From: Drosophila persimilis
Lineage: Eukaryota > Arthropoda > Insecta > Diptera > Drosophilidae
Direction of reading: 5' to 3'
Length of the DNA stretch: 64,000 nucleotides
Assembly: GCF_003286085.1 (NCBI RefSeq)
Contig: NW_020825426.1
Coordinates: forward strand, 1-64,000
The notes beneath the pieces are model-generated. The model saw only the letters and a list, made by a program, of their open reading frames with translations, did not search any database and had not been told where the DNA came from. Position 1 is the first letter of the stretch; each line of letters opens with the position of its first letter. Below are positions 50,443 through 62,310 of this stretch, in pieces. Made by a program: the position numbers and the translations under genes.

Positions 50443-51417
50443 CTAGACGAGTTTGTTTCAAAATTTCGCCACACCCCCTTCCGCCCCCGCAAAGGATGCA
50501 AATCTGGGGATATTCATAAATCTCAGAGACTATTAAGGCTAGAGTAACCAACTTTGGTATCCGCACTTCTGTTAGATCTCACTATAAAACGTATATCTCA
50601 AAATTTCGCCCCACCTCCTTCCGCCCACACAAAGGACGAAAATCTGTTGCATCCACAATTTTGAAGATACGAGAAAACTAAAAACGCAGAATCGTAGAGG
50701 ATACCTATATGTTCTAGAGTGTAAAATCTCAACCAGATCGTATAATTATTATAGCCAGAATCAAGAAAACAATTTCATTCTTTCTCGCTCTGTCTCTCTC
50801 TAACACATAGGTTTCATGGTCGGTTTTGCCAATTGCAAAATATGAGTTAAAGGATCTCAGAACCCATAAGAGCTAGAGCAACCAAATTTGGTATCCACAC
50901 TCCTGTGATATACCTTGACCGTTTTGTGTCAAAATTTTGACACACCTCCTTCCGCCCCCGCAAAGGACGAAAATCTGAGGCATCCACAAATCTGAGAGAC
51001 TATTAACGCTAGAGTAACCAAATTTAGTATCCGCACTCCTGTTAGATCTCACTATAAAACGTATATCTCGAAATTTCGCCCCACCTCCTTCCGCCCACAC
51101 AAAGGACGAAAATCTGTTGTATCCACAATATTGCAGATTCCAGAAAACTAAAAACGCAGAATCATAGATAACGACCATATCTATCAGATTGCTGATCAGA
51201 TCAGATAATTTGTATAGCCAAAAGGAACAAATCAATTTGCAGTGGCTACGCAGCGCCCGACGTCACGCTCAGACTGATTTTCTGTCTCTCTCGCACGCAC
51301 TCTTTGTTGTGTCGTTTAATATTAGCGGCGTCTGCCGGAGGAGAGCCATACTGACTTAGTATCGGGTATAACCGTAGAGTTGCGGTGTCCGCAGCAACTC
51401 ACAACGTTCCCCCTCGT
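50443..51417 (-). mobile_element. DINE-1-like element, right arm of an inverted pair
   Basis: It begins internally (gacgagtttgtttcaaaatt), carries repeated internal modules (near 50495, 50640, 50960 and 51105) and ends with gcaactcacaacgttccccc plus tcgt. The GTCY half of the element is absent. Its outer 250 bp also pair with the start of the left arm, so the whole 1.9-kb block is an interrupted palindrome. Confidence 0.85.
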
Positions 51418-52317
51418 TTTATTTCTTTTTGCCTTTTATTTTTACTGATCAAATTCTAAATAAGAGTTGTTTTTGATTTTTTTTGAAAAAACTATATTTG
51501 GTTATTATTGTGAAATGTAGATTATTCAACAAATTACTATTATTATTATTATTATTAAAATTTTTTATATCATACAAATGGTAAATATAAGTTTTTTCTG
51601 ATATCGCTAAATACTCGTCCAGGTTGGCAGTGTGAATCTGCAACATACTCTTAGAGGAACAGGCACAGGGAGAAGGATAAGCAGAAGGAGCTAAAGCAAC
51701 CACAGCGAAAACAAAAAAGTGTGACTCGATTTTGCGAAGCTTTCACTCGCGGCTCTCTCTCTGTTTGATTTGCGTGAACGTGGACATGGACGCATCTATG
51801 GCATTTGGTGCGGGGCGATGCCTAAAGCTGAAAAGTAGCACCGCAAATGGGGCATAAAGAGCGATAAAAGGAAAACTAGAAAAGCGGGAATAGGCGGCAT
51901 TAATTGGCGTAAGGTGGCACAGTCAAGGAGACGGACAGACAAACAGACACACTTGAGGCGGCTCTTTCAGCAGGCAGCGACAAGGATTGTGGCAGAGAGA
52001 TGACAATCGACAAAAGGATATATAGAACAACAAAAAAAAGCTCAGGAGGCTGCGACGCCAGCAGCAACACCGGCGTCAACTGCAACTACGAGTACAACCA
52101 ACAACCAACAACAAAATCAAAATGAGAATCGAAAAATGTAAAACGCCCCAAATTGCTTGTAGGCAACGCAGACGACAGCGAACATGTTGGCGACGGGTGA
52201 GAAAATGGAAATAGAAGAAAATTGGCGAAAACGAAAGTAGGACGAATACGAACTGGCAATGACCTGCCCGGAAAAAGAAGCGTAGAAAAAGGTGCGAAAT
52301 ATGTGTATACAACTACA
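51418..52317. other. Intergenic spacer
   Basis: Non-coding. It has a tattattattattattatta trinucleotide run at about 51538-51557, then purine-rich sequence. Minus-strand frames here (for example near 52080-52350) are Phe/Ser-rich, overlap in all three frames and are not credible genes. Confidence 0.45.
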
Positions 52318-52917
52318 ACGAGGGGGAACGTTGTGAGTTGCTGCGGACACCGCAACTCTACAGTTATACCCGATACTAAGTCAGTATGGCTCTCCTCCGG
52401 CAGAAGCCGCTAATATTAAACGACACGACAAAGAGTGCGAGAAAGACAGAAAATCAGTCTGAGCGTGACGTCGGGCGCTGCGTAGCCACTGCAAATAGAT
52501 TTGTTGCTTTTGGCTATAAAAATGATATGATCTGATCCAGATTCAGAAACCGCATAGATATGGTCATTATCTATGATTCTGCGTTTTTAGTTTTCTTGTA
52601 TCCTCAATATGTGGGGGCGGAAGTGGGCGGGGCGAAGTTTTAAAATATTCTTGTAGCAGTGACAATCACAGAAGTGTGGATCCAAAACATCGTTGCTCTA
52701 GCTTTTATAGTCTTTGAGCACTAGGCGCTGATAGGGATGGACAGACGGACGGAAAGGCGGACAGACAGACAGGGCTCAATCGACTCGGCTATTGATGCTG
52801 ATCAAGAATATATATACTTTATGGGGTCGGAAACAATTCCTTCTGGTCGTTACACACATCCACTTTTACCACAAATCTAATATACCCCAATACTCATTTT
52901 GAGTATCGGGTATAAAA
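52318..52917 (+). mobile_element. DINE-1-like element, internally deleted copy with both ends
   Basis: Both termini are intact: acgagggggaacgttgtgag at the left and gagtatcgggtataaaaa at the right. The hairpin segment, the gcgtgacgtcgggcgctgcg segment and a GACG/GACA tract (52738-52770) are present. Most of the repeated middle is missing, leaving about 600 bp. Confidence 0.85.
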
Positions 52918-53002
52918 ACAAAACTAAATTATGATTCGAAAACTGTTTAAAAATACTAATTAATAGTAGAATGAATGCAGAATATCTAATATCCAAGTTT
53001 TC

Positions 53003-53790
53003 ATATATGTATATTCCTGATCATCATCAACAGCCGAGTCAATTGAGCCATGCCTGTTGTCCGTCCCTATGAGCGCCTAGTACTCAGAGACTTTAAGAGC
53101 TTGAGCAACAACATTTTGTATCCAAACTCCTGTGATATCGAACCTGCCCAAGTGTACTTCAAAACTTCGCCCCACTCTCTTTCGCACCAACCAGAAAAGA
53201 AAAATCTTTGGCATCCACATTTTTGAAGTCAGGAGAAAATCAAAAGCACAGAATTATAGAGAATAAATATACTCTACACTGCAAAATATGAACCAGATCG
53301 TATCATTATTGCTGCCTGAATCAAGAAAACATTTTCAATTTCTCCAGCTCTGTCTCTTTCTAACACATACTTTTCATGGTCGGCTTTGCATATTTCTAAA
53401 AAAGAACACCTAGATCTCAGAGACTATAAGAGCTAGAGAAACCAAATTTGGGGAGTGGATAGAATGCCCTGTTAGATCTCACTGTTACAAGTTTATTTCA
53501 AAAGTTCGCCCCGGGCGGAAGACGGCCCACAAATTAAAAACACACAATCTTAGAAAATCACCATATTTACTTGATTGCCGAATCTAGATCAGATCGGATC
53601 ATTATTATAGCCAAAAGGAAGAAATCAATTTTCAGTGGCTAAGCAACGCTGTACACGTTCTGACTGATTTTCTGTCTCTCACACAATCTTTGTCGTTCAA
53701 TGTTAGCGCCGCCGTTATGGCTTAGGGGAACCATATTGACTAAGTATCGGGTATAAATATAGAGTTGTGGCCGTAGCAGCAACTCACAAC
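53003..53790 (-). mobile_element. DINE-1-like element, diverged copy
   Basis: It has the tgatcatcatcaacagccga marker, only a trace of the GTCY tract, the internal modules, and taagtatcgggtataaatat followed by gcaactcacaac at its right end. The terminal cgttccccctcgt is lost. Many substitutions and small gaps relative to the 48-kb copy mark it as older. Confidence 0.75.
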
Positions 53791-55032
53791 TATTCAGCCA
53801 GGCTTCGTCTTTCACATTCACAAAAGTTTTTCGATTTACTTTTGAATACACATAAATTGGGGCTCCCGTTTTCACATTCCGCAATATTTATTCGTTTTCA
53901 AAACGAAAACATTTTCGTTGACGAAATGAAAAGTAAACGACTTTTTGTACAACGAAACAAGGCTTAATTGCAAAAGCAAAATAATAGTTATATCAGGGTA
54001 ATTTCACTTTTGATTTCTTTATAAATGATTTGATTTTAACCCAACCTCAAATTTGGCTCGGAAAAAATTGGCCAGGTCAACAACAATTTTCGTTTTGGTG
54101 CAAACAGCAAAAATATGTGAAAACTGGAAAACCTTAAAACGAAACGTTTTGGCTGAAAACGTAATCCGCAAAAATAAATGAAAAACTGAGCCTGCCTGAT
54201 TATTTCAATTTCAAACTGCCAGCAGTATTAAAATATTCAGATGGTATTCACGACTTAGGAAATGCAAAAGCAACATGTCATTTGTGCGTGTGTTTCAGGT
54301 GACGTTTCCATTCTAATTGACAAATGATTAATAAACGAGGAATTTCTTTTTTGTAGTTTCAGTTGCCGTATAAATGGCCACAGAAAAACCCAGAATTGAA
54401 CACATATAGAAGGTTGTTTGTAGCAGGTAAGGATTTCATAGGGCACCTGTAGATATGGCACACAAAAATGGCAGCAGATGCTGATTTTATTTATTTATTT
54501 ATTTGATTGAAAATATGAATAAACAGGGGGAATTCCTAATTAGTGACAATTACCCAATTCGAGCAACAGCACCTGGATATCCGCAGAAACAAAATTTTAC
54601 TGATCACTAAGGGCGTAAACGTAAGGGTGGTGCCTGGTGCCTGTCCCCCAATGCCCTGCCGTTGTCAATCCCATCCGAAACTCCCATCCACACTTGGCAG
54701 TGTAACTCGGGAAGGGAATTATTGGAGGGATTTATTCTAACATTCTTTCTGCGGGTAGGGCCCCTCAAAAATATTTAACCATATGGGTTCGATTTTTCAA
54801 GACTGATCTGATCTACCTTTAAATCAATGAAATGGGTGATATACCCCAAGTAAGGGATGCCAGTTGGAGGAAGGAAAAGTGCAAAGGAAAACTGCATCGC
54901 CGTGGCGCGAAATAATACACACACAAACTTGCACGCACCCATACACCCATTCACCCATACTCCCTTACACAGTGACAGTCGAGAAAAACAGGGTGAAGGA
55001 CAATGCGTGCATAACGTTTATTAAAATAGTTC
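53791..55032. other. Intergenic region
   Basis: No gene is visible. It holds a run of aaaacgaaa/ttttcgttt words (53880-54170), a ttattta tandem at about 54486-54503 and a CA-rich stretch at 54915-54960. Confidence 0.45.
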
Positions 55033-55304
55033 TCAAGTGAGTTCGACGCTGGCGTCGTTGACGACCTCATCCGCTTGCCAAATGGGCCTTCGAATGGGAT
55101 GCGTCGGAAGAAGGGCCTGGAGAAGATGGGGTAGAGCGTGCAAATCTCAACAGCGTAGGCAGGCAGCATTCAGGCGGAGGCCATTCCCTGCTTTGGCAGC
55201 CATCACCAGATCTTAGGGAAGACCTCCATAGACATAGAGAGGGGCATTTGTGCACGGGCTCTCGGCTGCTTTGTCACTCGGCAGTCGATGAGCAATCCGT
55301 AATC
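55033..55304 (-). pseudogene. Degenerate last exon of an unrecognised protein gene
   Basis: A strong acceptor (tctggtttcttaagcacttgcag) precedes a frame that reads as protein to a TGA stop, ending A-D-E-V-V-N-D-A-S-V-E-L-T. Upstream in the same frame are N-A-P-L-Y-V-Y-G-G-L-P and D-L-V-M-A-A-K-A-G-N-G-L-R. Two internal stops (one TAA, one TGA) interrupt it. A poly(A) signal (AATAAA on the minus strand, at 55017-55022) lies 11 bases past the stop. I do not recognise the family and see no upstream exon. It may be a decayed gene, or coding-like chance sequence. Confidence 0.35.
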
Positions 55305-55514
55305 CTGCAAGTGCTTAAGAAACCAGAAGAATAAGCCTCCATGAAGCTTGTGCACCAGATGGCGCCGCACTGTGGAGCAGTGCAGTGGCAGATTCTCGAA
55401 TCATGCCGATCGACCTGCACCAGAGCGAGACAGGGAAATTCCAGACAAAATGTTCCTACTTATTCGCTGGTTGAATGCGACATTCAACCCCGATTGAAAG
55501 CATCGTTCAACTGC

Positions 55515-55579
55515 TATAAAAGGGGCTGTGCCAGCCATTTCGGCTCAGTTACCCATCAGGACCCGAAGCACAAAGTCGT
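55515..55579 (+). promoter_or_regulatory. Core promoter with TATA, Inr and DPE in register
   Basis: TATAAAA occupies 55515-55521. TCAGTT, an exact Inr match, is at 55545-55550, which puts +1 at 55547 and the TATA box at -32. AGTCGT at 55574-55579 is +28 to +33 and matches the downstream promoter element RGWYVT fully. All three elements are at standard spacing, which is rare. The transcript reads rightward into the exon with the small ORFs. Confidence 0.7.
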
Positions 55580-55965
55580 GCCCAATCAGCAAAACCAGCT
55601 AACGCAATAGCATAAGCAACAGGACCAGTAGCCAAGGCCAGAAACACTAAGCAAGACCCATCCACAGAATAAGTTCGACAAGCAGCAAACATCAAGTCTT
55701 AAGCCCTCACCCTGAAAAAAACGGCCTTTCTGGAATAACCAGCACAGTCACAGATTTCATACACTAACCATCTAAGAACTTTTTTTTTTGTGAATTTAGC
55801 TGAAACATTTCCGTCAGTTGAAAAAGTGCAAAAGGCATACAGTATTAAAAGTGTAGTTTCGTAACTTCTTCAAAAGTTTCTGCGTGTGGCGGAGCTCGCT
55901 CTGAACCATCAAAGTGCTTCCATTACTTTCGTTTCTAAATTTTGGCGCCAGAAGTTAAAGACAGG

Positions 55966-56049
55966 ATGATTTTGGTAATCATGGTAGTAAACGCCAGCAT
56001 TCTTATCTTCCTGGGAACTTGCATCTGCATGACGTGTACCGTATGCTGA
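55966..56049 (+). CDS. 27-aa hydrophobic small ORF
   Basis: The ATG at 55966 (context acaggATG) opens a 27-codon frame that is hydrophobic throughout (V-I-M-V-V-N-A-S-I-L-I-F-L-G) with three Cys near the end. It could make a single-pass membrane micropeptide, act as an upstream ORF, or be a signal segment separated from the next frame by an indel. It lies 419 bases past the predicted start site and its end overlaps the ATG of the next ORF. Confidence 0.35.
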   Translation: MILVIMVVNASILIFLGTCICMTCTVC

Positions 56050-56234
56050 CTAGACGGATCACCCCCGGAGCGGCTTCGACCGAAAGCACGGCCAGAGTCT
56101 CCGCCAATACCAATACCACCACCACGGCCACGAAGCCCAAAATCCATACCAGTAACACCACCATTACCATCGCCGATCCACGTTTAAGTGCAGATTTATG
56201 TTTTACTTATATCCTATCCTTTTTATGCTACTGA
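56043..56234 (+). CDS. 63-aa Thr-rich small ORF
   Basis: This ORF overlaps the end of the 27-codon ORF by seven bases in another frame. It is Thr/Ala-rich with two sequons (N-T-T-T and N-T-T-I), like an extracellular mucin-type linker, but has no signal peptide of its own. If one base were out of place it would continue the hydrophobic ORF before it. That pairing is inference. It overlaps the start of the following ORF. Confidence 0.25.
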   Translation: MLTRRITPGAASTESTARVSANTNTTTTATKPKIHTSNTTITIADPRLSADLCFTYILSFLCY

Positions 56235-56437
56235 TGCTGCCACTGAGTTCGCGGAACTCAGGCGAAACAACCATCGAACCAATCGAAGAGTCACTGCCAA
56301 AAGGCGACGACGAAGAGCCAGCAGCCATTGACACTGCCCCAACATCAAAAGCCCCAGCAACAGCAACTGCCAAAGTAACAACTGCTATACCGAACCGTTC
56401 AAAGAAAAGTTCAAAGAAAAACGGGGAAAAACTATAA
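56198..56437 (+). CDS. Candidate 79-aa secreted peptide
   Basis: The ATG at 56198 starts a clear signal peptide (M-F-Y-L-Y-P-I-L-F-M-L-L-M-L-P-L, then S-S-R-N-S). A mature part follows: acidic first (E-E-S-L-P-K-G-D-D-E-E-P), then Ala/Thr/Pro-rich, and Lys-rich at the end (K-K-S-S-K-K-N-G-E-K-L). There are no Cys residues after the signal peptide and no domain I recognise. It lies wholly within the predicted 55547-56647 exon. It could be a small secreted protein or an upstream ORF of the GPCR transcript. Confidence 0.4.
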   Translation: MFYLYPILFMLLMLPLSSRNSGETTIEPIEESLPKGDDEEPAAIDTAPTSKAPATATAKVTTAIPNRSKKSSKKNGEKL

Positions 56438-56647
56438 TAATTGGTTAAAATAAGTTATACTTTCTTCTTTCCAAGCACCAAAGAGCACACCACACCAGCA
56501 CTTTCAACAATCAACAATCAAAAACTTCAACTATACATAACTAAAACTACAACGTGTTGCAAAATCCACAACACCAGTGAAGAAAAGCGCCAGAGCAGCG
56601 CAGCAGCCAACGTGAGCGTCATCATTGCCCTTCGCACGTCTCTGGGG

Positions 56648-59600
56648 GTAAGTTGACATTTCATTTTCATTTTGAGTGCATTCCGCTTTTTTGTTCCAAC
56701 CCAACCCGTACTACTCCCTGCTGAACCTCGTTCTACCCGCGGCAACAGTCTCGCCATTTTGTGCCACAAGTGCCGCTTGTTTACTTGGTGGCATATGTAT
56801 GTGAATAGGTGCTGCTGTGTTGGTGTCGGGGTCAGCAAGTTATTACAATTTATCCCCGCGCTAGTCTCGAAAACAACAATAGCAACGCCAGCAACATCAA
56901 CAGGAGGGGGAAAGAGAGAGGAGCCAGATTATGGGAATGAAGTCTTTTTTGAACTTCCTTTTCGACCGATCTTAATGCTATTAAATAATATATATTACAG
57001 ATTAAAATAATAATAATAATAATAATACGATTCTAATAAAATGTGTTAAAACATACGAGTAATAATGTAGAATTCTAATAAATAGATTTTAGTCATATTT
57101 CCATGGCTTGATTAGAAGATATGCTATACATTATTAAAATTATTAGCATATTTGGTACGGTGGCTTCGATTCCTATTTAAACATCCTAACAATATTTTAA
57201 TGTCTATGTCGTATGATATCCTTGCTATCGTTTTTGTCGGGACGAGCCCAGGATGAATTATAATAACGTTCCGTTTTTTAAATTTTAAATATTTTATAAT
57301 TCTATAACGTTGCATATTGATCCGATTTTGGTCAAACTTTGAATACGTATAAATTATATAATATGTACTTTCAAATGCTTTTGTTTTATATGATATGAGA
57401 TGCAGTGTTCTCTTTCTAGTCAACTTGCAAAAAAACCTGATACTTAGATATTTTATAATATTAAGCGTCAGAAATATTTGTATTATAGGTACATATGTAC
57501 ATATATATACATAGATGTATATGTATATTTCAGAATACTTGTGATAATCAAACTTCGTATTATATTTGGAAAGACTTTACAAATTTCGTTATCTACAAAA
57601 ATTTAAATTTTTCCAGACCGAAAACTGTTTTAAGTCCGATTGCCCCTATCCCAGCTCTATATTATTATTATTAATGATTCGTAGTTGCAATTTTTAAAAA
57701 AAGTTTTGTTTGATCGAAAATGTATGTTCATTACAACTAAAATTTGTCATGCTCTTTGGAAAAAAATATCGAGTAATACCAATGGGCACTATGTATATAC
57801 TTGGTCGTCTCCTTCCTTTTGACTGACTCTTATCTGCTGCTGCCCTGCTGCATTTCGTAGCAACACAAGTCACATTTGTCGAGAATCAACACGACATACG
57901 ATTTGATTCGGATTCGGAGATTTCACAAATCGTGAAGTTAAACTTCAGCCACGACGGTGAACATTAGCTGCCAAAAGTTGGCGGCCCGCCAAACGTATTT
58001 TATTTGACCCGCACGTCGCCTGTCCCCGACGGACAAGGGCACTAAGGACACGCACTTTGCATGTTTATCTATGGCAGCGAGACGCCTAAAATAGTGTGGG
58101 CCAGTGGAGCAGTGAGAAAGCCAGTAAGTAATTTCGATTGCTTTCAAGCGCAAACGTCAACTGGTCATGACAATTTATGGTCAATCTTGATGCCGCTTCC
58201 GATGGTGCTTCTGCTGCTGTGCATAAAAATGTAGCCAGTCGCAGGTTTTGCGATAAGTTCTCGATTAAAAGCTCGTTTTTATATATAGCGTAAATATGGC
58301 AAAAAGAGAAGGACCTGCGGGCAGGCATGCAATAAACTTGTGCCGCCTTGGGGTTTTAATTAAAATCTTAATTGGAGGAGCGACAAAAATTAAATGAAAC
58401 AATTGCGTAATTAAGAGAAAACAGTGCCGAAAAGAGTCCTTGAAGCTGTTGCCAAAAGGTGGACAGCAAACAGCCTCGGCAGCCACCATTTTCTGCTAGG
58501 AAATTAAAAAGTTAATGGTTGGAAACGACACATATGGGAGGCTGTCCTGTCCCTAAATGACATCAGCCAGCAGATATAAAAAAATCCACCATGTGTCTAT
58601 AAGTATATCATGGGAGTACAATAATCACATGAGACTAGATTCAGCCACAGTGGGTGGAACAGAAATCACAGTAAATCCAGAAAAGTTTCATATCGAATAT
58701 GTTAAAATAATAATAATTATTATATATTTACATATATTAATTCCCAGCAGCAGAACTATGTCATGCAAAATGTCGGCTTCTCATTATTTGACACGTTTTA
58801 AGTCAAACGTCTTGTTGAATCTGCTGGCCTAAGTCTTTTTTTGTATGGTTGGCTTTTCTAAACATTATTCTTTTATTTCGGAAGTTATTGAAAAATGTTC
58901 AAACACTACCTTTGTAGTATTTTTGACCATTGGGTTTGTCTGTAAAATGTTTTTATTCTTATTCTATGTACACTTTACAGTTCATTGGGAATGCAGATAA
59001 TAGATAATTACTTTGGGCATCGCCATTGGCCATTGGCTATTTATTTATATCGGGCTGCGTGATTCGACAAAACGAATGGGGAGTTTTCAATCATATCACC
59101 TCGATGAAATTTAAAGTTGAACGGTCAAAATGGGGGAGACTAATTGAGACTATCCTACGGCTGAACGTATTCATTATGCGTGTGTGTCTTTAGCATTAGG
59201 CAGTAGTAAAAATATTTTAGATTGTAGAAGACCATTGGCCGCCTCACAGCATTATATGGAGCATTATAAAATTATATCATCATTATAGATAATTATTATT
59301 AATAGTAATTATCAGAAAACTGCAAATCAATTCCAGACAATTGTAAAAGTTGCTCTTCTGTGCCTGGCTAAGGCCTGCCCTGCTTCTTGATTCTGGGCAA
59401 TCCACTTGAACTTTGTCTTGAGTTGATTTCCTTTAACTGTTGGGTTTTTTTTCCCAAAGCAAAACTTAATTTGCGAGCATGTATGTATGCGGCCTTCCAG
59501 AAGAGGGTTTGTGGGGCTGTGTGTGTCCTGGCTGTCATGGCCCTCTTTTCGCCCCTTCGGGGGGATGTCACTTGGCTTGATGTCATTTTGTGTGCGAATG

Positions 59601-60196
59601 GGAGGCTCGAGTCCAGTCCGTGTCGAAAGTCCGATTCCTTCCTTCCAGTGGAAAAAACCTTGGATCACCCACACACATACCTCGAACAGCTGGTAACCAA
59701 TACATAGATACTCTACCACCCACACAGATATTCATCTATGTAGCACATCGTTAAGCGCTGCCAGTTTGACTTAATTTGTGTTAAACTTTTTTGTTAAACA
59801 TATCATTCGCTTGGCAGGCAGCCACCAGCCAGAAGGTGGGGTAAGAGCAGGGGCAGGGACAGAAATGCGGAAAGCGGGAAATGTAAACAAAGGCATTAAT
59901 CATGCCGGAACGCATGCGGCAGCGAAAGCGGCAAAGATAGAGATAGATGGATCGCTGGCATACAGCTCAAAGCCCTGCCGTAGAGCGAGATAGCCCAAGC
60001 CCTTCCTTCGATTAAGCCCTGCGTCGGGTGCTTCTGGTGCTTCGGGTTGCCGTACGTATTGAGTGGAAGATAAACAGCCAAAGCCAAAGTCAGTATGTAG
60101 CTCTCTCTCTTCTTCACCCATGTGAGGAGAGCATGTGTTTGTCTAAATGACAAACTGCTGTTTGTTAACCGAATAAAATGAAAAGCACAAGGCAGT
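56648..60196. other. AT-rich non-coding region, possibly a large intron
   Basis: No gene is visible. Notable sequence includes a taataataataataataata run at about 57005-57025, a long AT-rich stretch (56990-57780) with acatatgtacatatatatac-type palindromes near 57490-57530, and scattered open frames without motifs. If the 55.5-kb exon splices to the GPCR, this is intron. Confidence 0.4.
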
Positions 60197-60350
60197 ATGA
60201 GCAGAAGCAGCCGCCGCAGCAGAACCCAACTAAAAAACCAGCAAAATGTAAAACAAATCCAAAGCACAGACAGCCCCAAAGAGGGGATGGCTGAACCACA
60301 ACCGATCCGGGTCTCTATTCAGTTGCCGGGCGAACTAAACCGCAATAACT
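60197..60350 (+). CDS. Weak candidate coding exon
   Basis: An ATG frame starts with an Arg/Ser-rich segment (M-S-R-S-S-R-R-S-R-T-Q-L) and includes an internal Met followed by E-P-Q-P-I-R-V-S-I-Q-L-P-G. It reaches a good donor (gtaagt) at 60351. No acceptor partner is identified. It could be an alternative 5' exon of the GPCR gene or chance sequence; the frame beyond the donor reads as random translation. Confidence 0.2.
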
Positions 60351-62310
60351 GTAAGTGCTCGGCAAACAGCAGCAGGACAGCAGCACAGGCAGATAAAAAC
60401 ACCAAAAAAACTAACAAGCAAAAATTGACAGTTGACAGTCAACACCCTCACACAGTCAGCCCCACACTTTTAAATCCAGCTCCAGAGCAAGAAGGCTCCA
60501 GAGCTGTCATGTGTGTCGGACTGGTCTGGTTGGGTCTGGCAAATTATTATGATAATCGTAGGCATAAATTTTGCCCTTCCCAATTTCATCGCCATCTCCA
60601 GACGCAGAGTCAGAATGAGATCCAGACTCAGACTCAGAATCAAACCGAGCCTCAAATTGAGAGTCAGATTTAAAGGTTACACAAAGAGTTCTCTGCAGGT
60701 GTCTTCGCTGTGAAGGCACCGTTTGAAGAGCTCTCAGAAGTTCCACAGCCCATACAGATCCTATCCCAACCAGTCAGTCACGGATTCAGAGTGCTTGTAT
60801 GTTCTACCTTGGGGAAATTAAGTTTGTGTCATATTTGTGTCACCGCACGAAGCACACGGAAAGCGATGCGTAAGTGTGTTATACAAATGGGTGCATGCGA
60901 AAATTGTTTTATACTTTCGGATGGCATGCCCATCAGTGCACCTTGTTGCCTTTTGCTGCTTTCGCTGACGCCAACCGGAAATCTGAGATGAGTCAATGAA
61001 ATATTTTGTTTCGCTCTGCTTCGCGCAGGATAAGCTCTAGAAGGCAGAATTTCATCAACAAGACTCGCAGGACTATCAGCGGTTGCCTTTTGTTCGGCGT
61101 TCGGGCCATTTATTAAAAAATTGTATATCTATTGCTACTGCCTGTCAAAGTTGATTTTAACGCCTAGCGAAAGCCAACTGCGGGCAGTACTTGAACAGTG
61201 GGCGACGTGTTGGAAGAGGTGTGGCGGCCGCTTAACACGTGCAAATAACATATGCAGACACACACTTACACAATGACAGGCAGCAAAGGCAGACGGAGTC
61301 TCCTGCTTTCACATAATAAAATATAAATGAGAAATTCCGTTACACACGCACTTTTCTCAGAACACGCTCTAGCCCATATCTTTTTCCTTGTTTTTGATAA
61401 TAGATACCACCAAGCGTTCTAAGTTCATTACAATCAAAAGCTGCAATCATAATTCGATGTATTTCGAGATGAATTCAAAAAAGTTTGCAAAGTAATTCGA
61501 TTCACGATCGAACGATTTAATTTCGAGAATAATTCGATGAAGTTTACAGAGAAAAAGATTAGACACCAAAAGAAAATATATATTGCAAAGAAGTACAAGA
61601 GCTATAAATGAGAAGAAAAGTAATTAAAATTAAACGCTAACTAGTTACTAAGCAAGAAAGCAGTTACTACGAAGATTTTCCACCAAGCAAGAGCAAACAA
61701 GTGAGTGGCACTCAGTCCATTAAGCCCGAACTATAAAATCCTTTAAGGAACGGGTACCGATTAAAAGCTTTACGTTAAAGCTGGCGGTAGAGCAAGAGAA
61801 AAATGTACTAACCCATAAAAATGTGTCCTTTATTTTCCTTTTCATTACCAACTTGCTTACTGGCCGCAATTATTTACAGTATTTTACTTTTACGCTTTCA
61901 TAGGCTGCTTTTCAATTTTTGTTGATTTGTTTGTGCGCGCGTTTGTCCTGCAATCAAAGCTCCGATTGTTACGCTATCTCTCTCTTCCACTTCTCTCTTC
62001 TTATTTCTCTCGCCCTTTTGTTTTTCTTTCTTTTGAGCTTTGTTTTAATCGCACTATAGTTCAAGTGAACGCTTCCGTTTCCGCTAGACGCGTCACAGTG
62101 TTTTTTCGTCTCCTTTTCATCGCTATATTTAAATTACTGGCATTGCAAAGGCATTCTATTTATACGTGCGTCGCAGTACCAGTCCTTCTCCCAATCCTGG
62201 CTATTTTTACTTGCAATCTCTCTTTCTCTGGTCGGGGGTTGTGTTGTGTTGGGTTCGCTTCACTTACACAAATTAAACTCGATTCTCGATTTCTCAGCAA
62301 AACAACAACA
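60351..62310. other. Non-coding region upstream of the GPCR exon
   Basis: I see no supportable gene. The part after 61860 is T/C-rich (tctctctcttccacttctct) and ends in an acceptor-like ttctcag at 62291-62297 followed by caaaacaacaacaATG. A TATAAAAT occurs at about 61733 without a convincing Inr at the right distance. Confidence 0.45.

Larger units (their letters stand above)
55547..56647 (+). other. Predicted first exon, with splice donor at its 3' end
   Basis: This exon is defined by the Inr at 55547 and a good donor (gtaagttg) at 56648. It contains three short ORFs, listed separately. The downstream partner is not proven. The nearest plausible acceptor is just before the GPCR start codon (ttctcag at 62291-62297), which would make this the GPCR's 5' leader with an intron of about 5.6 kb. 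Alternatively it is an independent gene for small peptides. Confidence 0.4.
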
